A stretch of 64,000 nt of DNA from Sphingomonas alpina (GCF_014490665.1 NZ_CP061038.1:2356001-2420000); one strand, 5' to 3'. Positions 37,435-46,765 are shown, counted from the first letter of the stretch. Made by a program: numbers and translations. The notes: generated by a model from the letters alone, not told the origin.

Positions 37435-38619
37435 ATGAGCGGCATGGGCCAATTCGACTGGGCGGACCCCTTTTTCCTCGACGACCAGCTCGAGGATGAC
37501 GAGCGGATGATCCGCGATACGGCGCGCGCCTATGCGCAGGAAAAGCTCGCGCCGCGCATCATCGACGCATTCCAGAACGAAGTGACCGATGTCGCGATCT
37601 TCCGCGAGATGGGCGAGCTGGGCCTGCTCGGGCCGACCGTGCCGGAGCAATATGGCGGCGTCGGCGCCTCCTATGTCGCCTATGGCCTGGTCGCGCGCGA
37701 GGTCGAGCGAGTCGATTCCGGCTATCGCTCGATGATGAGCGTGCAGTCGAGCCTCGTGATGTATCCGATCTACGCCTATGGCTCGGAGGAGCAGAAGCAT
37801 AAATATCTGCCCAAGCTGGCGAGCGGCGAATGGATCGGCTGTTTCGGCCTGACCGAGCCCGATGCCGGCTCCGACCCGGGCGGGATGCGCACCAAGGCGG
37901 AGAAGATCGACGGCGGCTATCGCCTGTCGGGCGCCAAGACCTGGATCTCCAATTCGCCGATCGCCGATGTCTTCATCGTCTGGGCCAAGTCCGACCATCA
38001 TGGCGGCGGCATTCGCGGCTTCGTCCTGGAAAAGGGCCTGAAGGGGCTGGAAACGCCCAAGATCGAGGGCAAGCTGAGCTTGCGCGCCTCGATCACCGGC
38101 ATGATCATGCTGGACGGCGTCGAAGTGGGCGAGGATGCCTTGCTTCCCGAAGTGCAGGGCCTGAAGGGGCCGTTCGGCTGCCTCAACCGCGCACGCTACG
38201 GGATCAGCTGGGGCGCACTCGGCGCGGCCGAATTCTGCATGCACGCCGCGCGGCAATATGGCCTCGACCGGCACCAGTTCGGCAAGCCGCTCGCCGCCAA
38301 CCAGCTTTACCAGAAGAAGCTGGCCGATATGGAAACCGAGATCGCACTTGGGCTGCAGGCCTCCTTACGCGTCGGTCGACTGATGGACGAGGGCCGGTTC
38401 GCGCCGGAAATGGTCTCGATCGTCAAGCGCAACAATGTCGGCAAGGCGCTCGACATCGCGCGGATGAGCCGCGACATGCATGGCGGCAACGGCATTTCGG
38501 GGGAATATCAGGTGATGCGTCACTTGATGAACCTCGAAACCGTCAACACCTATGAGGGCGCGCATGACGTCCACGCGCTGATCCTCGGTCGCGCGATCAC
38601 GGGGATTGCGGCATTCTGA
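37435..38619 (+). CDS. gcdH: glutaryl-CoA dehydrogenase
   Basis: A 394-residue flavoprotein starting at ATG 37435 ([20 protein letters not shown]). Hallmarks: [43 protein letters not shown], and the C-terminal [28 protein letters not shown], with the catalytic Glu in YEG. Glutaryl-CoA dehydrogenase oxidises and decarboxylates glutaryl-CoA to crotonyl-CoA in lysine, tryptophan and aromatic degradation. Three bases separate it from a CaiB-type CoA-transferase, which fits the pairing of gcdH with a glutarate CoA-transferase. The open frame extends to 37306 but the upstream codons look non-coding. Confidence 0.95.
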   Translation: MSGMGQFDWADPFFLDDQLEDDERMIRDTARAYAQEKLAPRIIDAFQNEVTDVAIFREMGELGLLGPTVPEQYGGVGASYVAYGLVAREVERVDSGYRSMMSVQSSLVMYPIYAYGSEEQKHKYLPKLASGEWIGCFGLTEPDAGSDPGGMRTKAEKIDGGYRLSGAKTWISNSPIADVFIVWAKSDHHGGGIRGFVLEKGLKGLETPKIEGKLSLRASITGMIMLDGVEVGEDALLPEVQGLKGPFGCLNRARYGISWGALGAAEFCMHAARQYGLDRHQFGKPLAANQLYQKKLADMETEIALGLQASLRVGRLMDEGRFAPEMVSIVKRNNVGKALDIARMSRDMHGGNGISGEYQVMRHLMNLETVNTYEGAHDVHALILGRAITGIAAF

Positions 38620-38621
38620 CC

Positions 38622-39767
38622 ATGGGTGCGCCACCCCTCATCGGCCTGAAGGTCGTCGAGCTCGCCCGCATCCTCGCCGGACCATGGGCGGGCCAGACGC
38701 TCGCCGATCTCGGCGCCGAGGTGATCAAGGTCGAAAGCCCGGAGGGCGACGACACGCGCACCTGGGGGCCGCCCTTCATCACCAATCCCGACGGCAGCCG
38801 CGATGCGGGATATTTCCACGCCACAAATCGTGGCAAGAAGTCTGTCGTGGTCGATTTTCGTACGCCCGAAGGCCAGGCGCAAGTCCATGCGCTGATCGCC
38901 GACGCCGATGTCGTGATCGAGAATTTCAAGGTCGGCGCACTGGCCAAATACGGCCTCGATTATGCCAGCCTGAGCGCACTCAATCCACGCCTGGTCTATT
39001 GCTCGATCACCGGCTTCGGCCAGACCGGCCCCTATGCCCATCGCCCCGGTTACGACTTCATCATCCAGGGCATGGGCGGGATCATGGACCTGACCGGCGA
39101 GCCCGATGGCGCGCCGCAAAAGACCGGCGTGGCCTTTGCCGATATCTTCACCGGCCTGTATTCGGTGATCGCCATCCAGGCCGCACTTACGGCGCGTGAG
39201 AAGACCGGGCGCGGACAGCAGATCGACATGTCGCTGCTCGACACGATGACCGGCGTGCTCGCCAATCAGGCGATGAACTATTTCGTCAGCGGCGTCACAC
39301 CGCCGCGGGTCGGCAACGCGCATATGAACGTGTCGCCCTATGCCGTCTTCCCGACGCGCGACGGCTGGTTCATCCTCGCGGTCGGCAATGACGCTCAGTA
39401 TCAGCGCTTTTGCAGTGCGCTCGGGCTCGATGCGCTGGCGAGCGATCCGCGCTATGCGACCAATGCCGGGCGGCTCGAACACAAACCGGCATTGTTCGCC
39501 GCGATCACCGCAGCAACCTCGCTGCTCGATCGCGACCCGTTGCTCGCCACGCTGGAAGGTGTCGGCGTGCCTGCCGGGCCGATCAACACCGTCGCTCAGG
39601 CCTTTGCAGATCCGCAAGTGATCCATCGCGGCATGGCGCTGACGCTCGATCGCGATGGCCAGACGCTCCCCGGCCTGCGTACCCCGATCGCCTTCTCCGA
39701 CTCCAGCCTCGCGCTCGACCGCGCAGCACCGATGCTCGGGGCGGACAATCCGGAGACCGCCCCATGA
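38622..39767 (+). CDS. CaiB/BaiF family III CoA-transferase (probable glutarate CoA-transferase)
   Basis: A 381-residue family III CoA-transferase. The N-terminal LKVVELARILAGPWAGQTLADLGAEVIKVE, CSITGFGQTGPYAHRPGYDFIIQGMGGIMDLTGEP and the Asp of GVAFADIFTGLYSVIAI (catalytic position, near residue 170) are typical. It follows gcdH by three bases, the arrangement of SUGCT-like succinyl-CoA:glutarate CoA-transferases, so conversion of glutarate to glutaryl-CoA is the likely role. Its stop overlaps the next start (ATGA). Confidence 0.88.
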   Translation: MGAPPLIGLKVVELARILAGPWAGQTLADLGAEVIKVESPEGDDTRTWGPPFITNPDGSRDAGYFHATNRGKKSVVVDFRTPEGQAQVHALIADADVVIENFKVGALAKYGLDYASLSALNPRLVYCSITGFGQTGPYAHRPGYDFIIQGMGGIMDLTGEPDGAPQKTGVAFADIFTGLYSVIAIQAALTAREKTGRGQQIDMSLLDTMTGVLANQAMNYFVSGVTPPRVGNAHMNVSPYAVFPTRDGWFILAVGNDAQYQRFCSALGLDALASDPRYATNAGRLEHKPALFAAITAATSLLDRDPLLATLEGVGVPAGPINTVAQAFADPQVIHRGMALTLDRDGQTLPGLRTPIAFSDSSLALDRAAPMLGADNPETAP

Positions 39768-40885
39768 CCGCGCCACCGCTTCAGGGCATTCGCATCGTCG
39801 AGATCGGCAGCATCGGTCCCGGTCCGTTCTGTGGCATGATGCTCGCCGATCACGGGGCGGAGGTGATCCGCATCGCGCGCCCAGGCGGCGCCAGGAGCGT
39901 CACTGTGGAAAGCACCGATCCGCTGCTGCGGTCGCGTCGCACGATCACGCTCGACCTCAAACAGCCAGAGGCGATCGCTGCGGTGCGTCGGATCGCAGCG
40001 ACCGCCGACGGCCTGTTCGAGGGGTTCCGACCCGGCGTGATGGAACGGCTCGGACTCGGTCCCGACGTGCTGATCGGCGACAATCCCAGGCTCGTCTATG
40101 GCCGCATGACCGGCTGGGGCCAGACCGGGCCGCTCGCCCAGGCGCCGGGCCACGACATCAATTACATCGCACTGTCGGGCGCCTTGCATGCCTATGGTCC
40201 GGCCGGCGGCAAGCCGGGCTTTCCGATCAACATGGTCGGGGACTTTGGCGGCGGTGGCATGATGCTCGCCTTCGGCATGCTCAGCGCGATCCTGAGCGCA
40301 AAGGCGACAGGCCGGGGCCAGGTGGTCGATTGTGCCATGACCGAAGGCTCGGCCGTGCTGATGAGCATGATCTGGGGCTTTCGCGGTACCGGCCGCTGGA
40401 GCAACGCGCGCGGCACCAACCTGCTCGACGGCGGCGCGCATTTCTACGACACCTATGAGACCGCCGATGGCAAATGGGTTTCGATCGGCGCGATCGAACC
40501 GCAATTCTATGCAACACTCCGCCAGGTCATGGCGCTGGATGGCGAGGAATGGGCCGCGCAGTTCGACCCGCGGCAATGGCCGGTGCTCAAGGCGCGCCTG
40601 ACCGAGATGTTCAAGACCCGCACCCGCGACCAATGGTGCGCCGCGTTCGAGGGGCACGAAGTGTGCTTCGCGCCGGTGCTCGGTTTCGACGAGGCGGTCG
40701 CCGATCCGCACAATGTCGCGCGTGGCGCGTTCGTCGAAGTGGGCGGAATCGTCCAGCCCGCTCCTGCCCCGCGTTATTCGGTCAGCGAGACCGTCGCGCC
40801 GACATCGCCGACGGGCGCGGAGAGCGCGACGATCCTCGCCGAGTGCGGATTCTCACCCGACGAGATCGCCGCGCTGACCGCTTAG
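39764..40885 (+). CDS. alpha-methylacyl-CoA racemase-like CaiB/BaiF protein
   Basis: A 373-residue protein from ATG 39764 (MTAPPLQGIRIVEIGSIGPG). The segments GPFCGMMLADHGAEVIRIARPGG, PLAQAPGHDINYIALSGAL (His and Asp), PINMVGDFGGGGMMLAFG and GGAHFYDTYETADGKWVSIGAIEPQFY carry the residues used by Amacr/Mcr for alpha-proton exchange. It would interconvert 2R- and 2S-methylacyl-CoA esters so that branched chains can enter beta-oxidation. It is translationally coupled to the preceding CoA-transferase, and its 3' end overlaps the convergent MFS gene by four bases. Confidence 0.9.
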   Translation: MTAPPLQGIRIVEIGSIGPGPFCGMMLADHGAEVIRIARPGGARSVTVESTDPLLRSRRTITLDLKQPEAIAAVRRIAATADGLFEGFRPGVMERLGLGPDVLIGDNPRLVYGRMTGWGQTGPLAQAPGHDINYIALSGALHAYGPAGGKPGFPINMVGDFGGGGMMLAFGMLSAILSAKATGRGQVVDCAMTEGSAVLMSMIWGFRGTGRWSNARGTNLLDGGAHFYDTYETADGKWVSIGAIEPQFYATLRQVMALDGEEWAAQFDPRQWPVLKARLTEMFKTRTRDQWCAAFEGHEVCFAPVLGFDEAVADPHNVARGAFVEVGGIVQPAPAPRYSVSETVAPTSPTGAESATILAECGFSPDEIAALTA

Positions 40886-42189
40886 CTTGCCGCGAGTTCC
40901 GGCGCAGGACGGCGCGCGTAAATACCATAGGCAAGGATGATGGCGTAGCACAGTGCCGGCAGCAGCATCGCGAACTGCAGGGTTGAGTGATCCGCGATCA
41001 GGCCGGTGAGCGGCGGGATGATCGCGCCGCCGACGATCGCCATCGCGATGATCCCCGATCCCTCCGCCGCACGACGGCCGAGACCTTCGCTGGCGAGGCT
41101 GAAGATGGTCGGGAACATGATCGAGTTCATCAGGCCGATCGCCAGGAGCGCCCAGCCCGAGACGGCGCCGGTGGTGTTCGCGGAGATCAGGATCAGCGTG
41201 ATCGAGCCCGTAGCGACCGCCGCCAGCACCTTGCCCGGAGAGACGATGCGCAGCAGATATGCGCCGATGAAGCGGCCGACCATCGCACCGCCCCAATAGA
41301 AGGGCACATGCTTGCCCGCGCTCTCCGCGCCCAAGCCCATCACCTCAGCCTGCATCAGATAGTTCACGATCAGCGACCCGATCGCAACCTCAGCGCCGAC
41401 GTAGAGGAAGATGCACATCGCCCCCAGGCCGAAGCGCGGCCGCTCAAGCAGCCCGAACGCTTTCAGGACGCTGCCGGAATCATCGACCACATTGCCGAGG
41501 CGATTGCGGCGGGTCCAGACCACCGCGGCGACGATCACCAGCACAACCGCCAGGCCGAGATAGGTCCGCACCACCACCTGCGTCTCAGCCGTGCGATACG
41601 CGTCAAGCGCGGCACCGGTCAGCGTCGAGACGTCGACCGTAGCCAGCGAACCGAGGATCAGGATCGATCCGACATAAGGAAAGATCGTGGTGCCGAACGA
41701 ATTGAATGCCTGGGCAAAGGTCAGTCGGCTATGTGCGGTGCGCGGGTTACCAAGCAGCGAGATCAACGGATTGGAGACCACCTGCACCGTGGTGATCCCC
41801 GCGGCGAGCACGAACAGCGCCAGCAGGAAGACCGCAAAGGTGCCCGATTGCGAGGCCGGAACGAACAACAGGCAGCCCGCCGTCATGGTCAGAAGGCCAA
41901 TCGATGCGGCGCGCATATAGCCCGCCTTGCGCACGATCGCGGCGGCGGGGATCGAGAAGATGAAATAAGCGGCGAAGAAGGCCGATTGCACCAGCAGTGC
42001 CTGGGCATAGCTGAGCGTGAAAAGGTCCTTCAGCTTCGGGATGATCACATCGTTCAGCGATGTGATGCCGCCGAAGATGAAGAACAGCGCGAAGACGAAC
42101 ACCTGAAGGTCGGGTGCATCGACGCCCTTGGTTGCGGTTTCATCGACAGGCAGCGTGCCTGGTGCCGTGGTGGTCGGATCAACGTGCAT
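40882..42189 (-). CDS. sugar MFS transporter (FucP/GluP family)
   Basis: A 435-residue transporter with about twelve membrane helices. The family is indicated by FALFFIFGGITSLNDVIIPKLKDLFTLSYAQALLVQSAFFAAYF near the N-terminus, VVSNPLISLLGNPRTAHSRLTFAQAFNSFGTTIFPYVG, and YWGGAMVGRFIGAYLLRIVSPGKVL. This is the fucose/glucose/galactose:H+ symporter group. The large loop with Asp/Thr repeats (TLTGAALDAYRTAETQ) is common in sphingomonad members. It is not adjacent to a sugar operon here and has its own promoter region to the right (42190-42309). Confidence 0.9.
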   Translation of the reverse strand: MHVDPTTTAPGTLPVDETATKGVDAPDLQVFVFALFFIFGGITSLNDVIIPKLKDLFTLSYAQALLVQSAFFAAYFIFSIPAAAIVRKAGYMRAASIGLLTMTAGCLLFVPASQSGTFAVFLLALFVLAAGITTVQVVSNPLISLLGNPRTAHSRLTFAQAFNSFGTTIFPYVGSILILGSLATVDVSTLTGAALDAYRTAETQVVVRTYLGLAVVLVIVAAVVWTRRNRLGNVVDDSGSVLKAFGLLERPRFGLGAMCIFLYVGAEVAIGSLIVNYLMQAEVMGLGAESAGKHVPFYWGGAMVGRFIGAYLLRIVSPGKVLAAVATGSITLILISANTTGAVSGWALLAIGLMNSIMFPTIFSLASEGLGRRAAEGSGIIAMAIVGGAIIPPLTGLIADHSTLQFAMLLPALCYAIILAYGIYARRPAPELAAS

Positions 42190-42309
42190 TCAGGCGCTCC
42201 CTATCGTCCGGCGTCTACGCTACCGGTGACTCGAAAAGCACCTTGGCGCATTGCCGCACTATCTGGCAATCGGGCTCGCGTATAATCGTTGGGAACGTTC
42301 GCAAATCAT

Positions 42310-43110
42310 CTAGCCGAAGCGATATCCCGATACAGTCCAACCCAGTACATGATCACGATAATCGCACACCCCAGGATCATCGCCGCCGGCGCCGAGCGCG
42401 ACCATCAACGGCAGCAGATGCTCCGCCTCGGGGTGCGCGAAACGGGCATGGGGCAGTTCTTCCCACCGTATCACGCGCTCGGTCCGTGCCGCCGGATCGG
42501 GATCAGTCACCGCTGCGGTCAATGCCGCATCCCATTGGTCGGCGACCGGCGTGACCTGGGGCCCGCGAGCCCGCAGATTGTGGAAGCTCATGCCCGAACC
42601 GATGATCAGGACACCTTCATCGCGCAACGGCGCCAGTGCGCGGCCGATCGCAATATGCGCCGCCGGGTCCAGATCCTTGCGCAGCGACATTTGCGCGAGC
42701 GGAATGTCCGCACCGGGCACTGCAACCATCATCGGAATGAACACGCCGTGATCCCAGCCGCGCACCGATTCCTCGCGCACCGGGAAGCCGGACGCGGCGA
42801 GCAGTTCACCGGCGCGACGCGCCACATCCGGCGCGCCGGGCGCGGGCCATTGCAGGTGATAGGTATGCGCTGGAAAACCGGAATAGTCGTACATCAGCGG
42901 CTGGCCGTTGCCGAAATGCATGGTGATGTCATCTTCCTCCCAATGGCCGGAGACGAGCAGGATCGCACGAGGCCGCTCGGGCAGCGAAGCGATCAGCCCG
43001 GCGAGATAGGCCTGCATCGGCCGCCACATCGCATCCGGCGGACCACCGGCCGGGTCCATGAAGAAGCAGGGTCCGCCCCCATGGGGCACGAAAAGGCTGG
43101 GCAATGTCAT
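42310..43110 (-). CDS. class III extradiol (DODA-type) dioxygenase
   Basis: A 266-residue protein starting at ATG 43110 (MTLPSLFVPHGGGPCFFMDP). The metal ligands of the YgiD/DODA family are apparent: His in FVPHGGG, His in LVSGHWEEDD, and His in SVRGWDHGVFIPM, with a further His in SGMSFHNL. The family catalyses iron- or zinc-dependent ring opening or related chemistry on catechols such as DOPA; the real substrate here is unknown. A longer frame to 43185 is possible but begins with low-complexity Arg-rich residues. Confidence 0.88.
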   Translation of the reverse strand: MTLPSLFVPHGGGPCFFMDPAGGPPDAMWRPMQAYLAGLIASLPERPRAILLVSGHWEEDDITMHFGNGQPLMYDYSGFPAHTYHLQWPAPGAPDVARRAGELLAASGFPVREESVRGWDHGVFIPMMVAVPGADIPLAQMSLRKDLDPAAHIAIGRALAPLRDEGVLIIGSGMSFHNLRARGPQVTPVADQWDAALTAAVTDPDPAARTERVIRWEELPHARFAHPEAEHLLPLMVALGAGGDDPGVCDYRDHVLGWTVSGYRFG

Positions 43111-43202
43111 GAAGGGAATATCGCCCGCACGTCGTTCGCCGGCAATGCGCCGTTCGGAAACGCCCCGTTTCGCAAAGCCCGTCATATCGCTAAGGTCGGC
43201 AC

Positions 43203-43742
43203 ATGACCCGCTTCACCGTCAACAATCAGCCAGTCCACTACCGGATGGATCCGGCGACGCCGTTGCTCTGGGCATTGCGCGACGCGTCCAATCTGACCGG
43301 CACGAAATATGGCTGCGGCAACGGTCATTGTGGTGCGTGCACGGTCGATATCGACGGCCAGGCGGTGCGCTCCTGCCAGACCACGATTGGCTCGATCGAA
43401 GGAAGCTTCGTCACCACCATCGAGGGCCTGTCGCGCGAGCGCGATCACCCGGCGCAGCTTGCCTTCATCGCCGAGAATGTACCGCAATGCGGCTTCTGCA
43501 TTCCCGGCATGATCATGGCGGCTGCCGTGTTGCTGAAGAAGAACGGCAACCCGACCGAGGACGATATCCGCGAGGGCATCACCAATCTGTGCCGCTGCGG
43601 CATCTACCCGCGCCTGGTCGAGACGGTGCTGCGTGCAGCGCGCGCGCAACGCGGCGACGAAACAATTCCCGCTGGTGTCCCGTCCGGGATCGACCCGGCG
43701 GATGCGGCAAGGCTTGTTCCCGCGCTGCTGCCCACCAAATAG
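43203..43742 (+). CDS. [2Fe-2S] subunit of a xanthine-oxidase-family oxidoreductase (IorA-like)
   Basis: A 179-residue iron-sulfur subunit. Cluster 1: Cys38, Cys43, Cys46 and Cys58 (GCGNGHCGACTVD, RSCQT). Cluster 2: Cys96, Cys99, Cys130 and Cys132 (QCGFCIPGM, LCRCGIYPR). These are the signatures of the small subunit of isoquinoline 1-oxidoreductase and aldehyde dehydrogenases. The usual partner, a molybdopterin-binding large subunit, is not next to it: the following gene is RcnB-like and the preceding one a dioxygenase. Either the partner is encoded elsewhere or this is an orphan electron-transfer subunit. Confidence 0.9.
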   Translation: MTRFTVNNQPVHYRMDPATPLLWALRDASNLTGTKYGCGNGHCGACTVDIDGQAVRSCQTTIGSIEGSFVTTIEGLSRERDHPAQLAFIAENVPQCGFCIPGMIMAAAVLLKKNGNPTEDDIREGITNLCRCGIYPRLVETVLRAARAQRGDETIPAGVPSGIDPADAARLVPALLPTK

Positions 43743-43862
43743 GCGTTGCCCCGAAACCTTTCGCAATGCTGTCATCGCAATTCAGAAACGGCTCATCGGG
43801 AATGGCGCACATCACGCCTATCAACCGGGCCTTTGTGCGCCGGTGCTATGGAAGGGTTCGAA

Positions 43863-44894
43863 ATGCGTGCATCGATATTGGCGGCCTTGATGGCCGCGAC
43901 AGCTCTGATCCCGTCGATGGCTTCGGCGGGGGATATGAATGGCCAGCGTGAAGATCGCGGTGGTCGCGAGATGCGTCAAAGCGACAGAAATGATGGCGGT
44001 CAGCAACGCGCCCCGCGTGCGGAACCGCGCAGCGAAAGCCCGCGTCCGGCCCCGCAAATCCAGCAACCCCAGCCCCAGCCACGCCCGAACTTTGAAGGTC
44101 GTGGCAACGGTCCGGGCCGCGGCAATTGGGAAGGCCGGCCACAGGGTGGTCGCGGCTGGGAAGGCCGCCCGCAAGTGCAGCGGCCCGACGTTCAGCAACC
44201 GCAGCCCCAGCCTCGGCCACAGATACAGCCGCGCCCCGGCGGCAATGACGGCCGTGACAACAACGGCGGCTGGCGCGGCAATCGCGGCGACAATGGTGGC
44301 CGGGACAATAACGGCGGCTGGCGCGGCAATCGCGGTGACAATGGCGGCCGTGACAATAATGGCGGCTGGCGCGGCAATCGCGGCGGCAATGACGGCCGTG
44401 ACAATAATGGCGGCTGGCGCGGCAATCGCGGTGACAATGACGGCCGTGACAATAATGGCGGCTGGCGCGGCAATCGCGGCGGCAATGACGGCCGTGACAA
44501 TAATGGCGGCTGGCGTGGCAATCGCGGCGGTAATGACGGTCGCAATGGCGATTGGCGCGGCAACCGCGGCAATGACCACCGCGCCTGGAACCGCGATTGG
44601 CGTCGTGACGGCCGCTATAATTGGAGCGACCGGCGTTTGCGCAACCGCAATGCCTATCACCTGCCGCGCTATTACGCGCCCTATGGCTGGAATGGCGGAT
44701 ATCGCCGTTTCTCGATCGGCTTCACGCTGAGTTCGATCCTGTTCAACCAGAGTTACTGGATCGACGATACGGACGGCTACGGCCTGCCGGAGGCTTATGG
44801 CCCATATCGCTGGGTGCGCTATTACAATGATGCGCTGCTGGTCGATATCTACAGCGGCGAAGTGGTCGACACGGTGTACGGCATCTTCTGGTAA
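43863..44894 (+). CDS. RcnB family protein with Gly/Asn/Arg tandem repeats
   Basis: A 343-residue secreted protein from ATG 43863 (RBS AAGGG) with signal peptide RASILAALMAATALIPSMAS. Residues 25-125 are Gln/Pro/Arg-rich. Residues 126-235 hold six 16-residue repeats of the type GDNGGRDNNGGWRGNR plus a shortened seventh. The C-terminal domain (DHRAWNRDWRRDGRYNWSDRR, YAPYGWNGGYRRFSIG, YRWVRYYNDALLVDIYSGEV) is the RcnB nickel/cobalt-homeostasis-type domain common in sphingomonads. It is probably periplasmic. The strongly basic, Asn-rich repeats suggest RNA, polysaccharide or metal-phosphate contacts, which is speculative. A clear terminator follows. Confidence 0.88.
   Translation: MRASILAALMAATALIPSMASAGDMNGQREDRGGREMRQSDRNDGGQQRAPRAEPRSESPRPAPQIQQPQPQPRPNFEGRGNGPGRGNWEGRPQGGRGWEGRPQVQRPDVQQPQPQPRPQIQPRPGGNDGRDNNGGWRGNRGDNGGRDNNGGWRGNRGDNGGRDNNGGWRGNRGGNDGRDNNGGWRGNRGDNDGRDNNGGWRGNRGGNDGRDNNGGWRGNRGGNDGRNGDWRGNRGNDHRAWNRDWRRDGRYNWSDRRLRNRNAYHLPRYYAPYGWNGGYRRFSIGFTLSSILFNQSYWIDDTDGYGLPEAYGPYRWVRYYNDALLVDIYSGEVVDTVYGIFW
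44238..44567 (+). repeat. 48-bp in-frame tandem repeat
   Basis: Six complete 48-bp units (44238, 44286, 44334, 44382, 44430, 44478) and a truncated 42-bp unit (44526-44567) encode G(D/G)N(G/D)GRDNNGGWRGNR. Units differ by few substitutions, so the array is a likely site for length change by slippage or recombination. The array also produces long open frames on the other strands, which are artefacts of the periodic sequence. Confidence 0.9.
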
Positions 44895-44918
44895 GCCGAG
44901 TTCTTTTCGTCAGGACAG

Positions 44919-44952
44919 GCCCGTCGGGGAAACCCGGCGGGCTTTGTCTTTG
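44919..44952 (+). terminator. intrinsic terminator after the RcnB-like gene
   Basis: GCCCGTCGGG (44919-44928), loop GAAA, CCCGGCGGGC (44933-44942), then TTTGTCTTT. The stem has ten pairs including one G-T, a GNRA-type loop and a T-rich tail, 24 bases after the stop codon of the RcnB-like gene. A second partial copy of the right half (CCGGCGGGTCTTGCCTTTT) follows at about 44963. Confidence 0.88.
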
Positions 44953-45009
44953 GAGGGAGAAATCCGGCGGGTCTTGCCTTTTGGCGTTCGCTCGGCAAAT
45001 TGCGCCGTC

Positions 45010-45690
45010 GTGACCCTATTCGCCAAAAAGCCCACACTGGCTTCGCCCGTTCGCCAGCTTGCCGGAGCGACCACCGCGCGCCGGCTCGAGGCCAATCCCG
45101 CGATCAAGCGCGCCAAGATCGACGCCGCGCAGGTCTATTACCATCTCGATTTCCTCAACCCGGTGCAGTGCGGCAAGCTGGTCAAGCTAATCGACGCCAA
45201 CCGCCGTCCCTCGACCCTGTTGTCGGACCGGGCCGATGACGGTTTCCGCACCAGCGAGAGTTGCGACATGGATCGCTGGTCACCCGACGTGCGCCCGACC
45301 GACGAAGCGATCGCCAGCCTGCTCGGCATCGACCCGAGCCATGGCGAGACGATGCAGGGCCAGCGATACGCGCCCGGCCAGCAATTCCGCGCGCATCATG
45401 ACTATTTCCATCAGGGCGAAAGCTATTGGGCGGCGATGCAGGCAAGCGGCGGGCAGCGCACCTGGACCGCGATGATCTATCTCAACGATGTCGAGGAAGG
45501 CGGCGCGACCTGGTTCCCACAGGCCGGCATCCGCGTCGCGCCGAAGCGCGGCCTGCTGCTCGCCTGGAATAATATGAACCCCGATGGCAGCCCCAACGAC
45601 AAGACGCTGCACGAAGGCATGCCGGTGGTGCGCGGGACCAAATATATCGTCACCAAATGGTTCCGCGAAGGGGCCTGGCTGAAAGGCTAG
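45010..45690 (+). CDS. 2OG-Fe(II) oxygenase, prolyl 4-hydroxylase type
   Basis: About 226 residues from a GTG start at 45010 (VTLFAKKPTLASPVRQLAGA); upstream codons in the same frame overlap the terminator and look non-coding. The P4Hc-type double-stranded beta-helix has the iron ligands His and Asp in QFRAHHDYFHQGE and the distal His in KTLHEGMPVVRGTKYIVTKWFRE, where the following Lys binds 2-oxoglutarate. Nearby are MIYLNDVEEGGATWFP and LLLAWNNMNPDG. It hydroxylates a protein or small molecule using 2-oxoglutarate and oxygen; substrate unknown. Confidence 0.88.
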   Translation: MTLFAKKPTLASPVRQLAGATTARRLEANPAIKRAKIDAAQVYYHLDFLNPVQCGKLVKLIDANRRPSTLLSDRADDGFRTSESCDMDRWSPDVRPTDEAIASLLGIDPSHGETMQGQRYAPGQQFRAHHDYFHQGESYWAAMQASGGQRTWTAMIYLNDVEEGGATWFPQAGIRVAPKRGLLLAWNNMNPDGSPNDKTLHEGMPVVRGTKYIVTKWFREGAWLKG

Positions 45691-45742
45691 TACCGGCCCG
45701 GAACGCTGCTACCCTGCATGACGTGGTGGTGAAGGGACGCAG

Positions 45743-46765
45743 ATGTTTCTGCAGTGGATCGGCGATCTGAGCGAGCGCAGGATAAAGGTGCTGGCGGCAT
45801 CGATCGTCGCCGCGATCTTCCTGCTGCCCGTGGCTGCGGTGCTGTGGATGACCGCAGTGCCGGGCATTTCCCACGCAGGAAAGCTGCCGCCACCGACCGC
45901 CGATCAGGCCGCATTGGCGACACGGTTGCGCGCGCATGTCGAGGCAATCGCCAGCACGCCGCACAATATCGAACATCCCGAAGAGCTCGAACAATCCGCC
46001 GCCTATATCGAGGGCGTGTTGAGTAGGATCGGCTACAAGGTGCAGCGCCAGCTATTTGGCGCCGATGGGCAGATCGTACGTAACATCGAAGTGGTGATCG
46101 AACCGACGCTCCCCACCGCACAGACGCTGGTGATCGGCGCGCATTACGACAGTGCCGGCCTGGCCCCCGGCGCGAACGACAATGGATCGGGCACCGCGGG
46201 AGTGATCGAACTGGCGCGGCAACTCGCCGATCTGCGCGGCAAGGCGCGGTATCGCATCAGGCTGGTGCTGTTCGTCAATGAGGAACCGCCCTATTTTCAG
46301 ACCCCGCTGATGGGCAGCCTGGTCTATGCCAAACGCCTGAAACAGTCGGGCGAGCGCGTGATCGGCATGATGTCGCTGGAGACGATGGGTTTCTACAGCG
46401 ACCGCGCACATAGCCAGCATTATCCCACCCCGCTCGACATGCTCTATCCGGACAAAGGGGATTTCATCGCCTTTGCCGGCACGGTTTCCTCGCGGTCGTT
46501 CGTGCGCAAGACGATCGGATCGTTCCGGGCGCGAGCCCCCTTCCCCAGTGTCGGCGGCGCCGCGCCGGCCTTCATCCAGGGAATCGACTGGTCGGATCAC
46601 TGGTCGTTCGGCCAGGTTGGCATACCGGCATTGATGATCACCGATACCGCGCCGTTCCGCTATCCGCATTATCACACCGCGGCGGACACGCCCGACAAGG
46701 TGAATTACGAGCGGCTGGCGCGGGTCGTGACGGGACTGGAGCGCGTGATCCGGGATTGGCGCTAG
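45743..46765 (+). CDS. M28 family zinc peptidase, membrane-anchored
   Basis: A 340-residue protein with an N-terminal membrane segment (VLAASIVAAIFLLPVAAVLW, about residues 17-36) and an extracytoplasmic M28 domain. Zinc ligands and catalytic residues fit: His and Asp in VIGAHYDSAGLAPGANDNGSG, Glu-Glu in LVLFVNEEPP, Asp/Glu in MMSLETMGFYS, and His near the end in FRYPHYHTAADTPDKVNYE. M28 enzymes are aminopeptidases or carboxypeptidases. It stands alone, followed by inverted repeat B and then the second repeat array. Confidence 0.9.
   Translation: MFLQWIGDLSERRIKVLAASIVAAIFLLPVAAVLWMTAVPGISHAGKLPPPTADQAALATRLRAHVEAIASTPHNIEHPEELEQSAAYIEGVLSRIGYKVQRQLFGADGQIVRNIEVVIEPTLPTAQTLVIGAHYDSAGLAPGANDNGSGTAGVIELARQLADLRGKARYRIRLVLFVNEEPPYFQTPLMGSLVYAKRLKQSGERVIGMMSLETMGFYSDRAHSQHYPTPLDMLYPDKGDFIAFAGTVSSRSFVRKTIGSFRARAPFPSVGGAAPAFIQGIDWSDHWSFGQVGIPALMITDTAPFRYPHYHTAADTPDKVNYERLARVVTGLERVIRDWR

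Noticed and set aside
38550..39776. Minus-strand open frame opposite the CaiB-type gene
   Set aside because: Shadow of a well-supported family III CoA-transferase; low-complexity residues only.
44238..44567. CRISPR or intergenic satellite
   Set aside because: The repeats are in frame inside a coding sequence and are directly adjacent without spacers.
43821..44660. Hydrophobic Ala/Ile/Val-rich open frame opposite the RcnB-like repeats
   Set aside because: The periodic sequence is simply the reverse reading of the 48-bp repeat; it has no independent start signal.
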